The notes beneath the pieces are model-generated. The model did no database searches and was not told the DNA's origin. It was given only the letters and a program-made list of their open reading frames with translations. Positions 16,510-25,054 of a stretch of 64,000 bases of DNA are shown piece after piece. Numbering within the stretch: position 1 is the stretch's first letter; each line of letters opens with the position of its first letter. The position numbers were made by a program, and so were the translations under genes. The DNA lies in contig NZ_CP163525.1 of assembly GCF_041080655.1 (NCBI RefSeq), forward strand, positions 1,612,001-1,676,000, read 5' to 3'. This DNA comes from Streptomyces sp. CG4 (lineage in GTDB: Bacteria > Actinomycetota > Actinomycetes > Streptomycetales > Streptomycetaceae).

Positions 16510-18117
16510 TCAGCTCCGCAGCCAGGCCGCCGTGTCCTGCGGCAGCCGGCCCTTGTCGTCCAACGGGCCGCTGGCGAGGAGGAGTTGGGAGTATTCGGGG
16601 AGCTCGGCGGGGGCCGACGCGAGGTTGACCATGCAGGTCATGCCCTCGGCGCGCGTGAAGGCGAGCACACCTTCCGGTGCGGGCAGCCAGGTCAGCGGGC
16701 CGTCGCCGAAGAGGGGGCGAGCGGCGATCGCCCGGCGATAGAGGGTGAGCATGGAGTCCGGATCATCCTGTTGAAGGTCGACTGCATACGATGCCCAGTC
16801 GACCGGCTGCGGCAGCCAGGGCTCCTCGCGCGAACCGAATCCCGCATAGGGCATACCGGCCGCCCAGGGCAGCGGCACCCGGCAGCCGTCCCGGCCGGGG
16901 TCGGCTCCCTGCGAGCGGAAGTACATCGGATCCTGGATCCGGTCGACCGGGATCTCGGCCTCCGGCAGCCCCAACTCCTCCCCCTGGTACAGGTACACCG
17001 CGCCGGGCAGCGCCAGCGACAGCAGGGCGGCGGCCCGCGCCCGCCGGGTGCCGAGCGCCAGGTCGGTCGGGGTGCCGAAGGCCTTTGCGGCGAAGTCGAA
17101 GCCGGTGTCCGCGCGGCCGTAGCGGGTGACCGTGCGGGTGACGTCGTGGTTGCAGAGCACCCAGGTGGCCGGGGTGCCGACGGGGGCGTGCTCGGCGAGG
17201 GTGGTGTCGATGGCGGCGCGCAGCCGGTCGGCGTCCCAGGGGCAGGACAGGAAGGAGAAGTTGAAGGCGGTGTGGAGTTCGTCGGGGCGCAGATAGCGGG
17301 CGAAGCGTTCGGCGTCGGGCAGCCAGACCTCGCCGACGAAGACGCCGTCGTAGGCGTCGGCGACGGCGCGCCAGGAGCGGTAGATGTCATGGAGTTCGTC
17401 GCGGTCGACGAACGGGTGCGGCTCGGGGTGCGTGGCGAGGTCGGGCAGGTCCGGGTCCTTGGCGAGCAGGGCCGCGGAGTCGATGCGGACGCCGGCGACG
17501 CCGCGTTCGAACCAGAAGCGCAGGATGTCCTCGTGCTCCTGGCGTACCGCCGGGTGGGCCCAGTTGAGGTCCGGCTGCTCGGGTGTGAACAGGTGCAGGT
17601 ACCAGTCGCCGTCGGCGAGGCGCGTCCAGACCGGTTCGGTGGAGCCGGCGAACTGGGACGGCCAGTCGTTGGGCGGGAGTTCGCCGTGTGCGCCGCGCCC
17701 GGGCCGGAAGTGGAACAGCGCGCGCTCCGGGCTGCCGGGCCCGGCGGCGAGCGCGGCCCGGAACCACCAGTGCCGGTCGGAGACGTGGTTGGGCACGATG
17801 TCGACGATGCTCCGGATGCCCAGCTCGCGTGCCTCGGCGATGAGTTTCTCGGCCTCGGCGAGGGTGCCGAAGGCCGGGTCGATGGCGCGGTAGTCGGCGA
17901 CGTCGTAGCCGCCGTCCTTCAGAGGTGACACGTACCAGGGGGTGAACCACAGTGCGTGCACGCCGAGTTCGGCGAGATACGGCAGCTTGGCGCGGAGGCC
18001 CGCGAGGTCGCCGGTGCCGTCGCCGTCGCCGTCCGCGAAGCTGCGGATGTAGACCTGGTAGATGACGGCCGAGCGCCACCAGTCGCGGTCCGTTCGCGCA
18101 GGGATGGGCTGTCCCAC
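16510..18117 (-). CDS. GH13 alpha-glucosidase, cytoplasmic
   Basis: A 535-residue enzyme without a signal peptide. The TIM-barrel opens VIYQVYIRSFADGDGDGTGDLAG, typical of oligo-1,6-glucosidase/alpha-glucosidase subfamilies (GH13_23/30). Region I is DIVPNH. The nucleophile is Asp213 (GVRIDSA), the acid/base Glu263 (VGEVWL), and the third carboxylate Asp325 (NHDVTR). It would split imported alpha-gluco-oligosaccharides to glucose. It lies 33 bp downstream of the ABC permease genes on the same strand and 52 bp upstream of the secreted GH87, so import, cytoplasmic hydrolysis and extracellular depolymerisation appear to share one transcript. Confidence 0.93.
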   Translation of the reverse strand: MGQPIPARTDRDWWRSAVIYQVYIRSFADGDGDGTGDLAGLRAKLPYLAELGVHALWFTPWYVSPLKDGGYDVADYRAIDPAFGTLAEAEKLIAEARELGIRSIVDIVPNHVSDRHWWFRAALAAGPGSPERALFHFRPGRGAHGELPPNDWPSQFAGSTEPVWTRLADGDWYLHLFTPEQPDLNWAHPAVRQEHEDILRFWFERGVAGVRIDSAALLAKDPDLPDLATHPEPHPFVDRDELHDIYRSWRAVADAYDGVFVGEVWLPDAERFARYLRPDELHTAFNFSFLSCPWDADRLRAAIDTTLAEHAPVGTPATWVLCNHDVTRTVTRYGRADTGFDFAAKAFGTPTDLALGTRRARAAALLSLALPGAVYLYQGEELGLPEAEIPVDRIQDPMYFRSQGADPGRDGCRVPLPWAAGMPYAGFGSREEPWLPQPVDWASYAVDLQQDDPDSMLTLYRRAIAARPLFGDGPLTWLPAPEGVLAFTRAEGMTCMVNLASAPAELPEYSQLLLASGPLDDKGRLPQDTAAWLRS

Positions 18118-18150
18118 GGAGCTTCCCTTTCTCTGGACGTGGCGGCGGCA

Positions 18151-19026
18151 TCAGCCCTTGGTGCTGCCCGCGCTGATCCCGGCGATGATGTGCCGCTGGA
18201 AGACGAGGAACAGCGCCACCATCGGAACGCTGGCGATCACCATCGCGGCGATGAGCACGGTGAGCTGGATGTTCTGCGACAGCTGGACCAGGGCCACGCT
18301 GATCGGCTGCTTGTCGGTGTCGGAGAAGACCATCAGCGGCCACAGGAAGTCCTGCCAGACGGCGACCAGCGCGAAGATCGACACCACACCGAGGACCGGC
18401 CGGGACATGGGCAGCACCACCGACCACAGGATGCGCAGCTTGCCGGCCCCGTCGATCTCGGCGGCCTCCAGCACATCGCGCGGCAGCTGGTCGAAGAACC
18501 GCTTCAGCAGGTACAGGTTGAAGGCGTTGGCGACCGCCGGCAGCCAGATGCCGAGGGGGTCGTTGAGCAGGCTGGTGTGGATCAGTGGCAGGTCGGCGGC
18601 CGTCAGGTACTTGGGTACGACCAGCGCCTGTGCCGGGACCATCAGGGTGGCCAGGATGCCGCCGAGGATCACCTTGCCGAAGGCCGGGCGCAGCTTGGAC
18701 AGGGCGTAGGCGGCGGCCGTGCAGAACACCAGCTGGAACGCCCAGGCGCCGGCGGCCTGGACGACGGTGTTCCACAGGTGCTGCGGGAGCTGCATCAGGT
18801 CCCAGGCGTCGCGGTAGCCGCCGAGGTGCCAGTGGTGCGGGACGAGCGTCGGCGGGGTCCGGGCCACCTCGTCGGGGGACTTCATCGCGCCGGTCACCAT
18901 CCAGTAGACCGGGAAGAGGAAGGCGAGCGCGAAGAGGACGACGACGGCCGCGAACACCGTCCAGTAGACCGCCTTGCCGCGCGGGCGGGCGAGGGCGGCC
19001 GGGGAGATCAAGGTGCGCGTGCTCAT
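18151..19026 (-). CDS. Carbohydrate ABC transporter permease (MalG-type)
   Basis: A 291-residue inner-membrane permease with six TM helices. The conserved EAA loop near residues 185-205 (EAAEIDGAGKLRILWSVVLP) contacts the ATPase. It forms a heterodimer with the product of the upstream gene, whose stop overlaps this ATG (TCAT on the plus strand). No ATPase gene is in the cluster. In Streptomyces, sugar ABC importers of this kind usually share the multipurpose ATPase MsiK encoded elsewhere. It resembles AglG-type alpha-glucoside permeases, but the substrate cannot be read from the sequence. Confidence 0.92.
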   Translation of the reverse strand: MSTRTLISPAALARPRGKAVYWTVFAAVVVLFALAFLFPVYWMVTGAMKSPDEVARTPPTLVPHHWHLGGYRDAWDLMQLPQHLWNTVVQAAGAWAFQLVFCTAAAYALSKLRPAFGKVILGGILATLMVPAQALVVPKYLTAADLPLIHTSLLNDPLGIWLPAVANAFNLYLLKRFFDQLPRDVLEAAEIDGAGKLRILWSVVLPMSRPVLGVVSIFALVAVWQDFLWPLMVFSDTDKQPISVALVQLSQNIQLTVLIAAMVIASVPMVALFLVFQRHIIAGISAGSTKG

Positions 19027-19979
19027 GCCGTGTCCCCCTCGGTGCGGGTCAGCCGCAGATAGAGGGCGGAGAACGCGCCGAGCAGGGCCAGGAGCATGAC
19101 GCTGAGGGCGCAGGCGCCGCCGAAGTCGTTGTAGAGGAAGGCGTATTTGTAGATGAGGTAGAGGACGGTCACCGTGGCGTTCTCCGGGCCGCCGCCGGTG
19201 ATGACGAACGGTTCGGTGAACACCTGCATGGTGGCGATGATCTGAAGGAGCATCAGCATCAGGATCACGAACCGGGTCTGCGGGACCGTGATGTGCCTGA
19301 CGCGCTGAAGCAGGTTCGCGCCGTCCAGTTCGGCGGCCTCGTACAGCTCGCCCGGGATGGACTGCAGGGCGGCGAGGTAGATCAGGACGGTGCCGCCCAT
19401 GTTGGCCCAGGTCGCCACGATCACCAGGGAGATGAGCGCGGTGTCGGTGCCGTTGGACCAGTTGGACGTCGGCAGGTGCAGGAAGCGCAGCACCTCGTTG
19501 GCGAGGCCGGCTCCGGGGTCGTAGAACCACTTCCACAGCAGGGCGCTGACCACCGGCGGGATCATCACCGGGAGATAGACGACCACCCGGAAGAACGCCT
19601 TGGCGTGCCGCAGTTCGCCCAGGACGAGGGCGAGGAGGAAGGGGATCGCGAAGCCGATGAGCAGGGCCAGCAGGGTGAAGGTGAGGGTGTTGCGCCAGGC
19701 GGCGGTGAACTCCGGGTCGTGCCAGACGCGGGTGAAGTTGGCGGTGCCGACCCACTCGGGCTTCGAGCCTGGCGTGTACTTCTGGAAGGCGATGACGACC
19801 GCGCGGATCGCCGGGTACCAGGAGAACAGGGCGAAGCAGACCAGGCCGCCGAGGAGGAAGGCGTAGGCGCGGGCCTGGTCGAGCAGGCGGCGCCGCCTCC
19901 GGCCCCCTACCGGGGGCGGCGCCGGGACCGGGGGGACGGCGGCCTTCGTCACGAGCTGCCGCTCGGCCGTCTTCGTCAT
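19023..19979 (-). CDS. Carbohydrate ABC transporter permease (MalF-type)
   Basis: A 318-residue membrane protein. It has a cytoplasmic N-terminal basic segment (GGRRRRRLLDQ), six predicted TM helices and an EAA loop near residues 212-232 (YEAAELDGANLLQRVRHITVP). It partners the MalG-type permease. The start ATG at 19979 follows the binding-protein stop by five bases, so the two are coupled. The alternative longer frame upstream overlaps the binding protein and has no membrane-protein character. Confidence 0.92.
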   Translation of the reverse strand: MTKTAERQLVTKAAVPPVPAPPPVGGRRRRRLLDQARAYAFLLGGLVCFALFSWYPAIRAVVIAFQKYTPGSKPEWVGTANFTRVWHDPEFTAAWRNTLTFTLLALLIGFAIPFLLALVLGELRHAKAFFRVVVYLPVMIPPVVSALLWKWFYDPGAGLANEVLRFLHLPTSNWSNGTDTALISLVIVATWANMGGTVLIYLAALQSIPGELYEAAELDGANLLQRVRHITVPQTRFVILMLMLLQIIATMQVFTEPFVITGGGPENATVTVLYLIYKYAFLYNDFGGACALSVMLLALLGAFSALYLRLTRTEGDTA

Positions 19980-19984
19980 CGCGG

Positions 19985-21337
19985 TCAGCTCCGGGCCAGA
20001 ATGCTGTCGATCTTGCCGGACGCGTCCTTGAGGAGCTGGTCCGGGTCGGCGTCCTTCTTGGTGAGGACCGCGGAGACGACGCCGTCGAGGACGGAGTAGA
20101 GCTGCTGGGCGTCCGGCGGCTCGATCTTCATCGTCAGCTGCTGGTTGCCGTCGAGGAAGGCTTGGTAGTTCTCCACCGGGACATTGGCGTTGGCCTTCTT
20201 GACCTGCTGGTCCCTGGCGTCGGCGGCGCCGGTGAACAGGCGCGGCTCGGGCAGGCCGACGGGGGCGTCGTGCTTCTTGGCGCGGGCGTAGTCGCCGAGG
20301 AAGCCCGATCCGGGGGTGAGGAACATGTGGTCGAGCCACTTCAGGCCGGCTCGGATCTGGGCGGGTGTGTCGTGCTTGTTGAACATGTAGCCGTCGCCGC
20401 CGATGAGGGTGGCCCTGCCGCCGGGCATGGGGCCGATGGCGATGTCGTCGTAGTGCGCGCCCTTCTCCTTGACCAGGATCGGGATGTTGTCGGGGGCGGC
20501 GAGATACATGCCGAGCCTGCCCGAACCCATCATCTGCTGCGCGTCGTTGATGACGAGGAGCTGCTTGCTGCCCATGGAGTCGTCGGTCCACCGCATGTCG
20601 TGCAGGTTCCGCAGGACGGCGTCGCCCTCGGGGGTGTCGATGGTGGCCTTCTTGCCGTCGGCGCCGACGACGTCGCCGCCCTGTGAGTACAGCTCGGCGG
20701 TGAAGTGCCAGCCGCCCTGGTTCTGGGCGCTGTAGTCGGCATAGCCGACGGTGCCGTCGCCGAGGGCGGCGATCTTCTTCGCGTCGGCGCGGACCTCGTC
20801 CCAGGTGGTGGGGGGCTTGTCGGGGTCGAGGCCGGCCTTGCGGAAGAGCTTGCGGTTGTAGATCAGCCCCATGCTGTATCCGGTGCGCGGTATGCCGTAG
20901 ACCTTTCCGTCCACGGTGTAGATGTCCCGCAGCTGCTTCTGCAGCGTGCCGTAGGACTTCAGCTCTTTCAGGTACGGCGTGAGATCGGCCGCCTGGTGGA
21001 TGTCCACGACGTGTTTGGCGTCGGTGAAGTACGTGTAGAAGACGTCTTCCATCTGACCGCCGCCGAGCTTGGCGTCGAAGGTCTTCGGGTCCTGGCAGGG
21101 GAAGGCGTCGTGCGCGACGACGTCGATGTCCGGGTGCTGCCGCACGAAGGAGGCGATGTCCTCCTCGAAGAACGTGCGGTCGACCTTGGCGCTCCTGGGC
21201 GGCTCGCAGTTGACGGTGATGCGTGTCCTGCCGCTCGCCGAGTCGCCGTCACCCGAGCCGCACGCGGTGACGGCGAGAGCGAGCGAGGAACAGACGCCGA
21301 TCGCGACGACGGTACGGCGGAACCCGGTGCTTCTCAT
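19985..21337 (-). CDS. Extracellular sugar-binding lipoprotein of an ABC importer
   Basis: A 450-residue cluster-1 (family SBP_bac_1) binding protein. The lipoprotein signal ends in the lipobox LAVTAC (Cys near residue 26), giving a membrane-anchored receptor. Characteristic segments include GIPRTGYSMGLIYNRKLFRKAGLD and a late NVPVENYQAFLDGNQ. Start ATG 21337 is preferred because AGGGGG lies 8 bases upstream; GTG 21358 is upstream of that site. First gene of the operon that continues with two permeases, GH13 and GH87. With a GH87 in the operon, alpha-1,3-linked gluco-oligosaccharides are the inferred ligand. Confidence 0.92.
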   Translation of the reverse strand: MRSTGFRRTVVAIGVCSSLALAVTACGSGDGDSASGRTRITVNCEPPRSAKVDRTFFEEDIASFVRQHPDIDVVAHDAFPCQDPKTFDAKLGGGQMEDVFYTYFTDAKHVVDIHQAADLTPYLKELKSYGTLQKQLRDIYTVDGKVYGIPRTGYSMGLIYNRKLFRKAGLDPDKPPTTWDEVRADAKKIAALGDGTVGYADYSAQNQGGWHFTAELYSQGGDVVGADGKKATIDTPEGDAVLRNLHDMRWTDDSMGSKQLLVINDAQQMMGSGRLGMYLAAPDNIPILVKEKGAHYDDIAIGPMPGGRATLIGGDGYMFNKHDTPAQIRAGLKWLDHMFLTPGSGFLGDYARAKKHDAPVGLPEPRLFTGAADARDQQVKKANANVPVENYQAFLDGNQQLTMKIEPPDAQQLYSVLDGVVSAVLTKKDADPDQLLKDASGKIDSILARS

Positions 21338-21409
21338 CGGTGGACCCCCTGATGGCACTCATGGCAGGAGCGGTGGGCGCCGCACACTCAAGCACCGCCG
21401 CCATCAGGT

Positions 21410-21425
21410 TGCAAGATATCGCGCA
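21410..21425. promoter_or_regulatory. Candidate LacI-family operator before the sugar operon
   Basis: TGCAAGATATCGCGCA is symmetric at 12 of 16 positions around GATATC, with TGC/GCA ends. It lies 73 bp upstream of the binding-protein ATG and near the end of the LacI-type regulator gene. The TGCAAG half-site also occurs in the palindrome at 22514-22526 in front of the regulator. Confidence 0.5.
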
Positions 21426-21481
21426 GATTCTGTAATTGTTCGACAGCAAGCCGGATCTGCTCGCGCTCAGTCGCGCAGGCT

Positions 21482-22489
21482 CTACCGCTCTCCGTCGCGC
21501 GGGGCTTGCGCGGTGGATCCGCGCACCACCAGCTCGGGTTCGAACAGCAGCTCCTCGGCGGGTACGGCGGTGCCGCCGATCTGCGCGTTCAGGAGCTCGA
21601 CGGCCGCGCGGCCCATGGCCTCGATGGGCTGGCGGACGGTGGTCAGCGGGGGTTCGGTGCAGTTCATGAACGCCGAGTCGTCGTAACCGACAACGGAGAT
21701 CCGGCCCGGGACGTCGTACCCCTTGCGGCGCGCGGCCCGGATCGCGCCCAGCGCCAGGGGGTCGCTGGCGCAGATGATGCCGGTGACTCCCCGCTCGATC
21801 AGCCGGGACGCGGCCGCGTGACCGCCCTCGATCGAGAAGATCGCCCGGGCGACGAACTCCTCCGGCAGCTCACCGGCGATCTCCCGCGCGGCGGCCAGCT
21901 TGCGCGCCGAGGGGACATGGTCGCCGGGGCCGAGGACCAGCCCGATGCGCTCGTGGCCGAGGGAGGCCAGATGCCGCCACGCCTGCTCGACGGCGACGGC
22001 GTCGTCGCAGGACACGCCCGGGAATCCGAAGTCGTCGATGGCCGCGTTGACCAGCACGACGGGGATGTTGCGCTCGGCGAGCAGCCGGTAGTGGGCGTGC
22101 GGGGCGTCCGCCTGCGCGTACAGACCGCCGGCGAAGACGACACCCGAGACCTGCTGCTGCAGCAGCAGGTCGACGTAGTCCGCCTCCGAGACGCCGCCCT
22201 TGGTCTGTGTGCACAGCACCGGGGTGAGTCCGAGCTGGGCGAGCGCGCCGCCGATGACCTCGGCGAACGCCGGGAAGATGGGGTTCTGCAGCTCCGGCAG
22301 GACCAGGCCGACGAGCCGGGCGCGCTCCCCGCGCAGCTGGGTGGGACGCTCGTAGCCGAGGACGTCGAGGGCCGTCAGCACCGCCTGCCGGGTGGCTTCG
22401 GAGACCCCGGGCTTGCCGTTGAGCACCCGGCTGACGGTCGCTTCGCTGACGCCGACCTTCTTCGCCACTTCCGCAAGCCGTCGTGTCAT
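21482..22489 (-). CDS. LacI-family transcriptional regulator of the adjacent sugar locus
   Basis: A 335-residue LacI/GalR repressor. The N-terminal HTH and hinge (RRLAEVAKKVGVSEATVSRVLNGKPGVSEATRQAVL) are followed by a periplasmic-binding-protein-like effector domain (GLVLPELQNPIFPAFAEVI). It lies directly upstream of, and co-directional with, the ABC/GH13/GH87 operon. It probably represses that operon until a gluco-oligosaccharide binds. A palindrome at 22514-22526 lies 25 bp upstream of its own start, suggesting autoregulation. Confidence 0.92.
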   Translation of the reverse strand: MTRRLAEVAKKVGVSEATVSRVLNGKPGVSEATRQAVLTALDVLGYERPTQLRGERARLVGLVLPELQNPIFPAFAEVIGGALAQLGLTPVLCTQTKGGVSEADYVDLLLQQQVSGVVFAGGLYAQADAPHAHYRLLAERNIPVVLVNAAIDDFGFPGVSCDDAVAVEQAWRHLASLGHERIGLVLGPGDHVPSARKLAAAREIAGELPEEFVARAIFSIEGGHAAASRLIERGVTGIICASDPLALGAIRAARRKGYDVPGRISVVGYDDSAFMNCTEPPLTTVRQPIEAMGRAAVELLNAQIGGTAVPAEELLFEPELVVRGSTAQAPRDGER

Positions 22490-22513
22490 GTGCGCAAGCG
22501 TAGCGCAAGTAAT

Positions 22514-22526
22514 GCAAGCGGCTTGC
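22514..22526. promoter_or_regulatory. LacI-type operator upstream of the regulator gene
   Basis: GCAAGC-G-GCTTGC is a perfect 13-bp odd palindrome. It is flanked by two further GCGCAAG half-sites at about 22494 and 22503. This is the typical form and position of a LacI-family autoregulatory operator. Confidence 0.7.
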
Positions 22527-22620
22527 GTAAAGATGCGGGCGTGAGCCTGCGGTTCCGGAGGGGGTGGGGGTGCTCTTCCGACCCGGCGCCGCCGGCGACC
22601 TGAACGCCGGCGGTGCCGGG

Positions 22621-23301
22621 TCAGTCCTGGGGGGACGGGACGACCGTGAGGTGTCCTGCCGTGCCGCGCGGCAGCCGAGGCCGGCGCCGGCGGCGTACGG
22701 GCGCGGCGGGCCTGCGGTTCTCGCGCAGGACCAGCGACAGGCGCCGGTAGCCCAGCTCCCGCAGGATCTCCGGCGTCTCCTCCACGATGCGGCACTCGGT
22801 GGGGCCACGGCGCGGGTCGGGGTGGAACAGCAGCCGGACGGCCCCGTCGAGCCGGGTCGCGCTCTCGCCCACGGCCCGGATCCAGTGCGGCAGACCCTGC
22901 CGGTAGGCGGCCTCCATGAGCGGGTCCTGGGCGATGTCGCGGCGGATCGCCTGGAGTTCGTGATCGTGGCCGTACGTCTCCAGGGCGGACCTGAGGTGGG
23001 CGAGCATCGGCAGGCACCAGCCCTGCTCGTGCTCGGCGAGGACGGCGCCCGCGTCCGGGTGGAACAGGACGAACCGCAGGAAGTTGTCCCCGGGCATGGC
23101 CGTCGCCTGCGGGCGCACGCCACGGAAAAGTGTCTCGAACGCGCCGTTGGCCATGACCACGTCCCAGCGGTGGTCGACGACCAGGGACGGGCAGGCGAGG
23201 GCGTCCAGCAGGACGGCGTAGTCCTGCAGGTACGCCTGGCTCTCGCGGGTCTCGGGGACGGGCCGCGGTGCCGGCCGCTGCCCTCCTGCCTGATGTGCCA
23301 T
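22621..23301 (-). CDS. Free-standing MmyB-like ligand-binding domain protein
   Basis: A 226-residue protein. It matches the ligand-sensing C-terminal domain of MmyB-type XRE regulators (LLDALACPSLVVDHRWDVVMANGAFETLF... GDNFLRFVLFHPDAG... plus the late GPTECRIVEETPEILRELGYRRLSLV). The XRE HTH that normally precedes this domain is absent: only ~20 residues lie before it. A basic tail ([14 protein letters not shown]) follows. Start ATG 23301 is chosen because a promoter-like TTGACA-N18-CAGGAT (23377-23348) covers the alternative upstream GTG at 23361. It may be a sensor working with a separate DNA-binding partner, or a relict. It diverges from an XRE/ImmA pair. Confidence 0.75.
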   Translation of the reverse strand: MAHQAGGQRPAPRPVPETRESQAYLQDYAVLLDALACPSLVVDHRWDVVMANGAFETLFRGVRPQATAMPGDNFLRFVLFHPDAGAVLAEHEQGWCLPMLAHLRSALETYGHDHELQAIRRDIAQDPLMEAAYRQGLPHWIRAVGESATRLDGAVRLLFHPDPRRGPTECRIVEETPEILRELGYRRLSLVLRENRRPAAPVRRRRRPRLPRGTAGHLTVVPSPQD

Positions 23302-23347
23302 CGGGAGGTCACCCCTCTTGCCTCTGCGGCCTTCACGCGGCTCTGCG

Positions 23348-23377
23348 ATCCTGCGGCTCACGACAAGTCCGTGTCAA
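23348..23377 (-). promoter_or_regulatory. SigA/HrdB-like promoter for the MmyB-domain gene
   Basis: On the minus strand a perfect -35 hexamer TTGACA (plus-strand 23372-23377) is followed after 18 bp by CAGGAT (23348-23353). Transcription would begin about 35-40 bp upstream of ATG 23301. Confidence 0.65.
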
Positions 23378-23547
23378 CTATCGTGGCATTTCATGCCGGT
23401 TGACGGCTGAAATTCGCCACAGTTGTGGCGACACCTGGATGTGAGTTCGAGGCACCCGCTACTCTCCGGGAAGTTCACGGCGATCGCCCGTGAGAATGTG
23501 AAACACGGACGCATCTGAAGCCCTTGAGAGACGTAGGAGTTCTGTCG

Positions 23548-24204
23548 GTGACGGATGGCTACAAGGATCCGGGCGCCACGGCGACCGCCCAGCTGCCGGC
23601 CGTCGTCGCCCGCGTCGCCGCGCTCGCCGACCGGCTCGGTGTGCCGCAGGCCGAGGCCTTCGACGTCGGGCGGCTCTCCGTGGCCTGCGGTGTCCCGGAG
23701 GCGGTGGTCAAGGCCCTGCTCGCCGGGCGGCCCGCGGGCGAACCGGACGTCCAGGCGCGCTTTCTGCAGCGCCTGGGGCTGCTGCGGCGCACCCGGCTGA
23801 AACCCAACGGCCGCAAGTACACCCAGCAGGAGATCGCCGACGGCGCGGGCATGTCCCGGCAGCAGGCCGGCGCGCTCATCAACGGCGACCGGCGGCCCAC
23901 CATGGAGCACTGCGACGCGCTGCAGCGCTTCTTCCGGGTGCACGCCGGCTTCCTGACCGCGGAGGACCCCGAGGCGCTGGCGGGCGCGCTGCAGCGCACC
24001 GAGCAGGAACTGCTGCAGCAGCTCGCCGACCGGGAGCGGGCCGCCGCCGGGGCCGACCAGGATCCGCTGGAGCGGCTGCTGCAGGACCACGGGGTGCGCG
24101 GCATAGCGTGGCGCGCCGCGCAGTTGCCCACCGACCAGCACCGGGACAAGGTCGCCGAGTGGCTCGACATGCTGCTGGAGAGCGTCAAGCGGCCCGAGTC
24201 GTGA
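23548..24204 (+). CDS. XRE-family HTH regulator paired with an ImmA/IrrE peptidase
   Basis: A 218-residue protein. A central XRE-type helix-turn-helix (YTQQEIADGAGMSRQQAGALINGDRRPTMEHCDAL, about residues 92-127) is flanked by helical segments. Start GTG 23548 has AGGAG eight bases upstream. It overlaps the following metallopeptidase gene region at the stop. XRE repressor plus ImmA/IrrE peptidase pairs act as induction switches in mobile elements (ImmR/ImmA) and in stress responses, where the peptidase cleaves the repressor. Whether this pair works that way is inference. Confidence 0.85.
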   Translation: MTDGYKDPGATATAQLPAVVARVAALADRLGVPQAEAFDVGRLSVACGVPEAVVKALLAGRPAGEPDVQARFLQRLGLLRRTRLKPNGRKYTQQEIADGAGMSRQQAGALINGDRRPTMEHCDALQRFFRVHAGFLTAEDPEALAGALQRTEQELLQQLADRERAAAGADQDPLERLLQDHGVRGIAWRAAQLPTDQHRDKVAEWLDMLLESVKRPES

Positions 24205-24218
24205 GCCGGGGGAGGACT

Positions 24219-24776
24219 GTGGGCATCGGCAGGGACATGCGCCGGCTGTGCAGCGAGCTGGTGGGCGGGCTGAAGCTGGCCGCGCCGGCGCCACCGCGGG
24301 AGCTGTATCGCGCGCTGTGCGACACGATGAGCCGCCGCCGCGGCCGCCCGGTGCAGTTCCGTGCGGCCGCCTTCCCGCCGGGCACGGCGAGCGGGCTGTG
24401 GCTGGATCTGAGCGACCGGGACCTCGTCGTCGTGGAGGAACGCACCGCGCCCGACCACCAGTTGGTGATCCTCGGCCACGAGCTGTGGCACATGCAGGCC
24501 GACCACCGCGGCCACCATGTCGCCGGCATCGGGGTCGCCACGCGGCTGCTGCGGGACGACGCCGACCAGGACGCGCTGCAGGCCACGGTGCAGCGGGTCG
24601 CCGCCCGGACCCGCTTCGACCTCGCCGAGGAGCGCGCGGCCGAGACCTTCGGCCTGCTGCTGGCCAGCAAGTGCCGTACCTGGCTGGCCGGTTCGGCCCT
24701 GCGGGGCCCGGTGCTGCGCGACGACGTGGCCGGGCGCATCGAGGCGTCCCTGGGGTATCCGGGGGCACAGGGCTGA
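24219..24776 (+). CDS. ImmA/IrrE-family metallopeptidase
   Basis: About 185 residues, with the zinc motif HELWH at residues 87-91 (LVILGHELWHMQADH), typical of ImmA/IrrE (COG2856) peptidases. These cleave cognate XRE repressors. Candidate starts are GTG 24201 (overlapping the XRE stop), GTG 24219 (just after GGGGGAGG) and ATG 24237; 24219 is chosen for the closest ribosome-binding site, though spacing is short. No phage or integrative-element genes flank the pair, so it is probably a chromosomal regulatory unit rather than a prophage switch. Confidence 0.83.
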   Translation: MGIGRDMRRLCSELVGGLKLAAPAPPRELYRALCDTMSRRRGRPVQFRAAAFPPGTASGLWLDLSDRDLVVVEERTAPDHQLVILGHELWHMQADHRGHHVAGIGVATRLLRDDADQDALQATVQRVAARTRFDLAEERAAETFGLLLASKCRTWLAGSALRGPVLRDDVAGRIEASLGYPGAQG

Positions 24777-25054
24777 GCCGGGGGTCTGCGGGCGCGGGCG
24801 GCCGGTGCCGCGGGTCGGCCCACGGTCGCCCGTGATTGTCTGGTTTCTTTCGGCGTTCGCCTTCAGGGACTCGCGCCCACACGGCGGATGCCGCGTTCGT
24901 CTCCGCCACCCCGATGGCCCTCAGCAGGAGATTTCGCCTCCGCTGAGCGGGCGATCCGGTGCGCACTCGAAGGGCGTTGTCAGTGGTGGGCGGCAAGCTG
25001 GAGGGTGCGCCGCAGCGCGCGTGACCGTGACGCCTACTCGGGGAGAGCCGACCG

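Noticed and set aside
23548..24776. XRE-ImmA/IrrE pair considered as the control switch of a prophage or integrative element
   Set aside because: No integrase, excisionase, replication, transfer or structural phage genes, and no attachment-site repeats, are visible within the flanking 20 kb.
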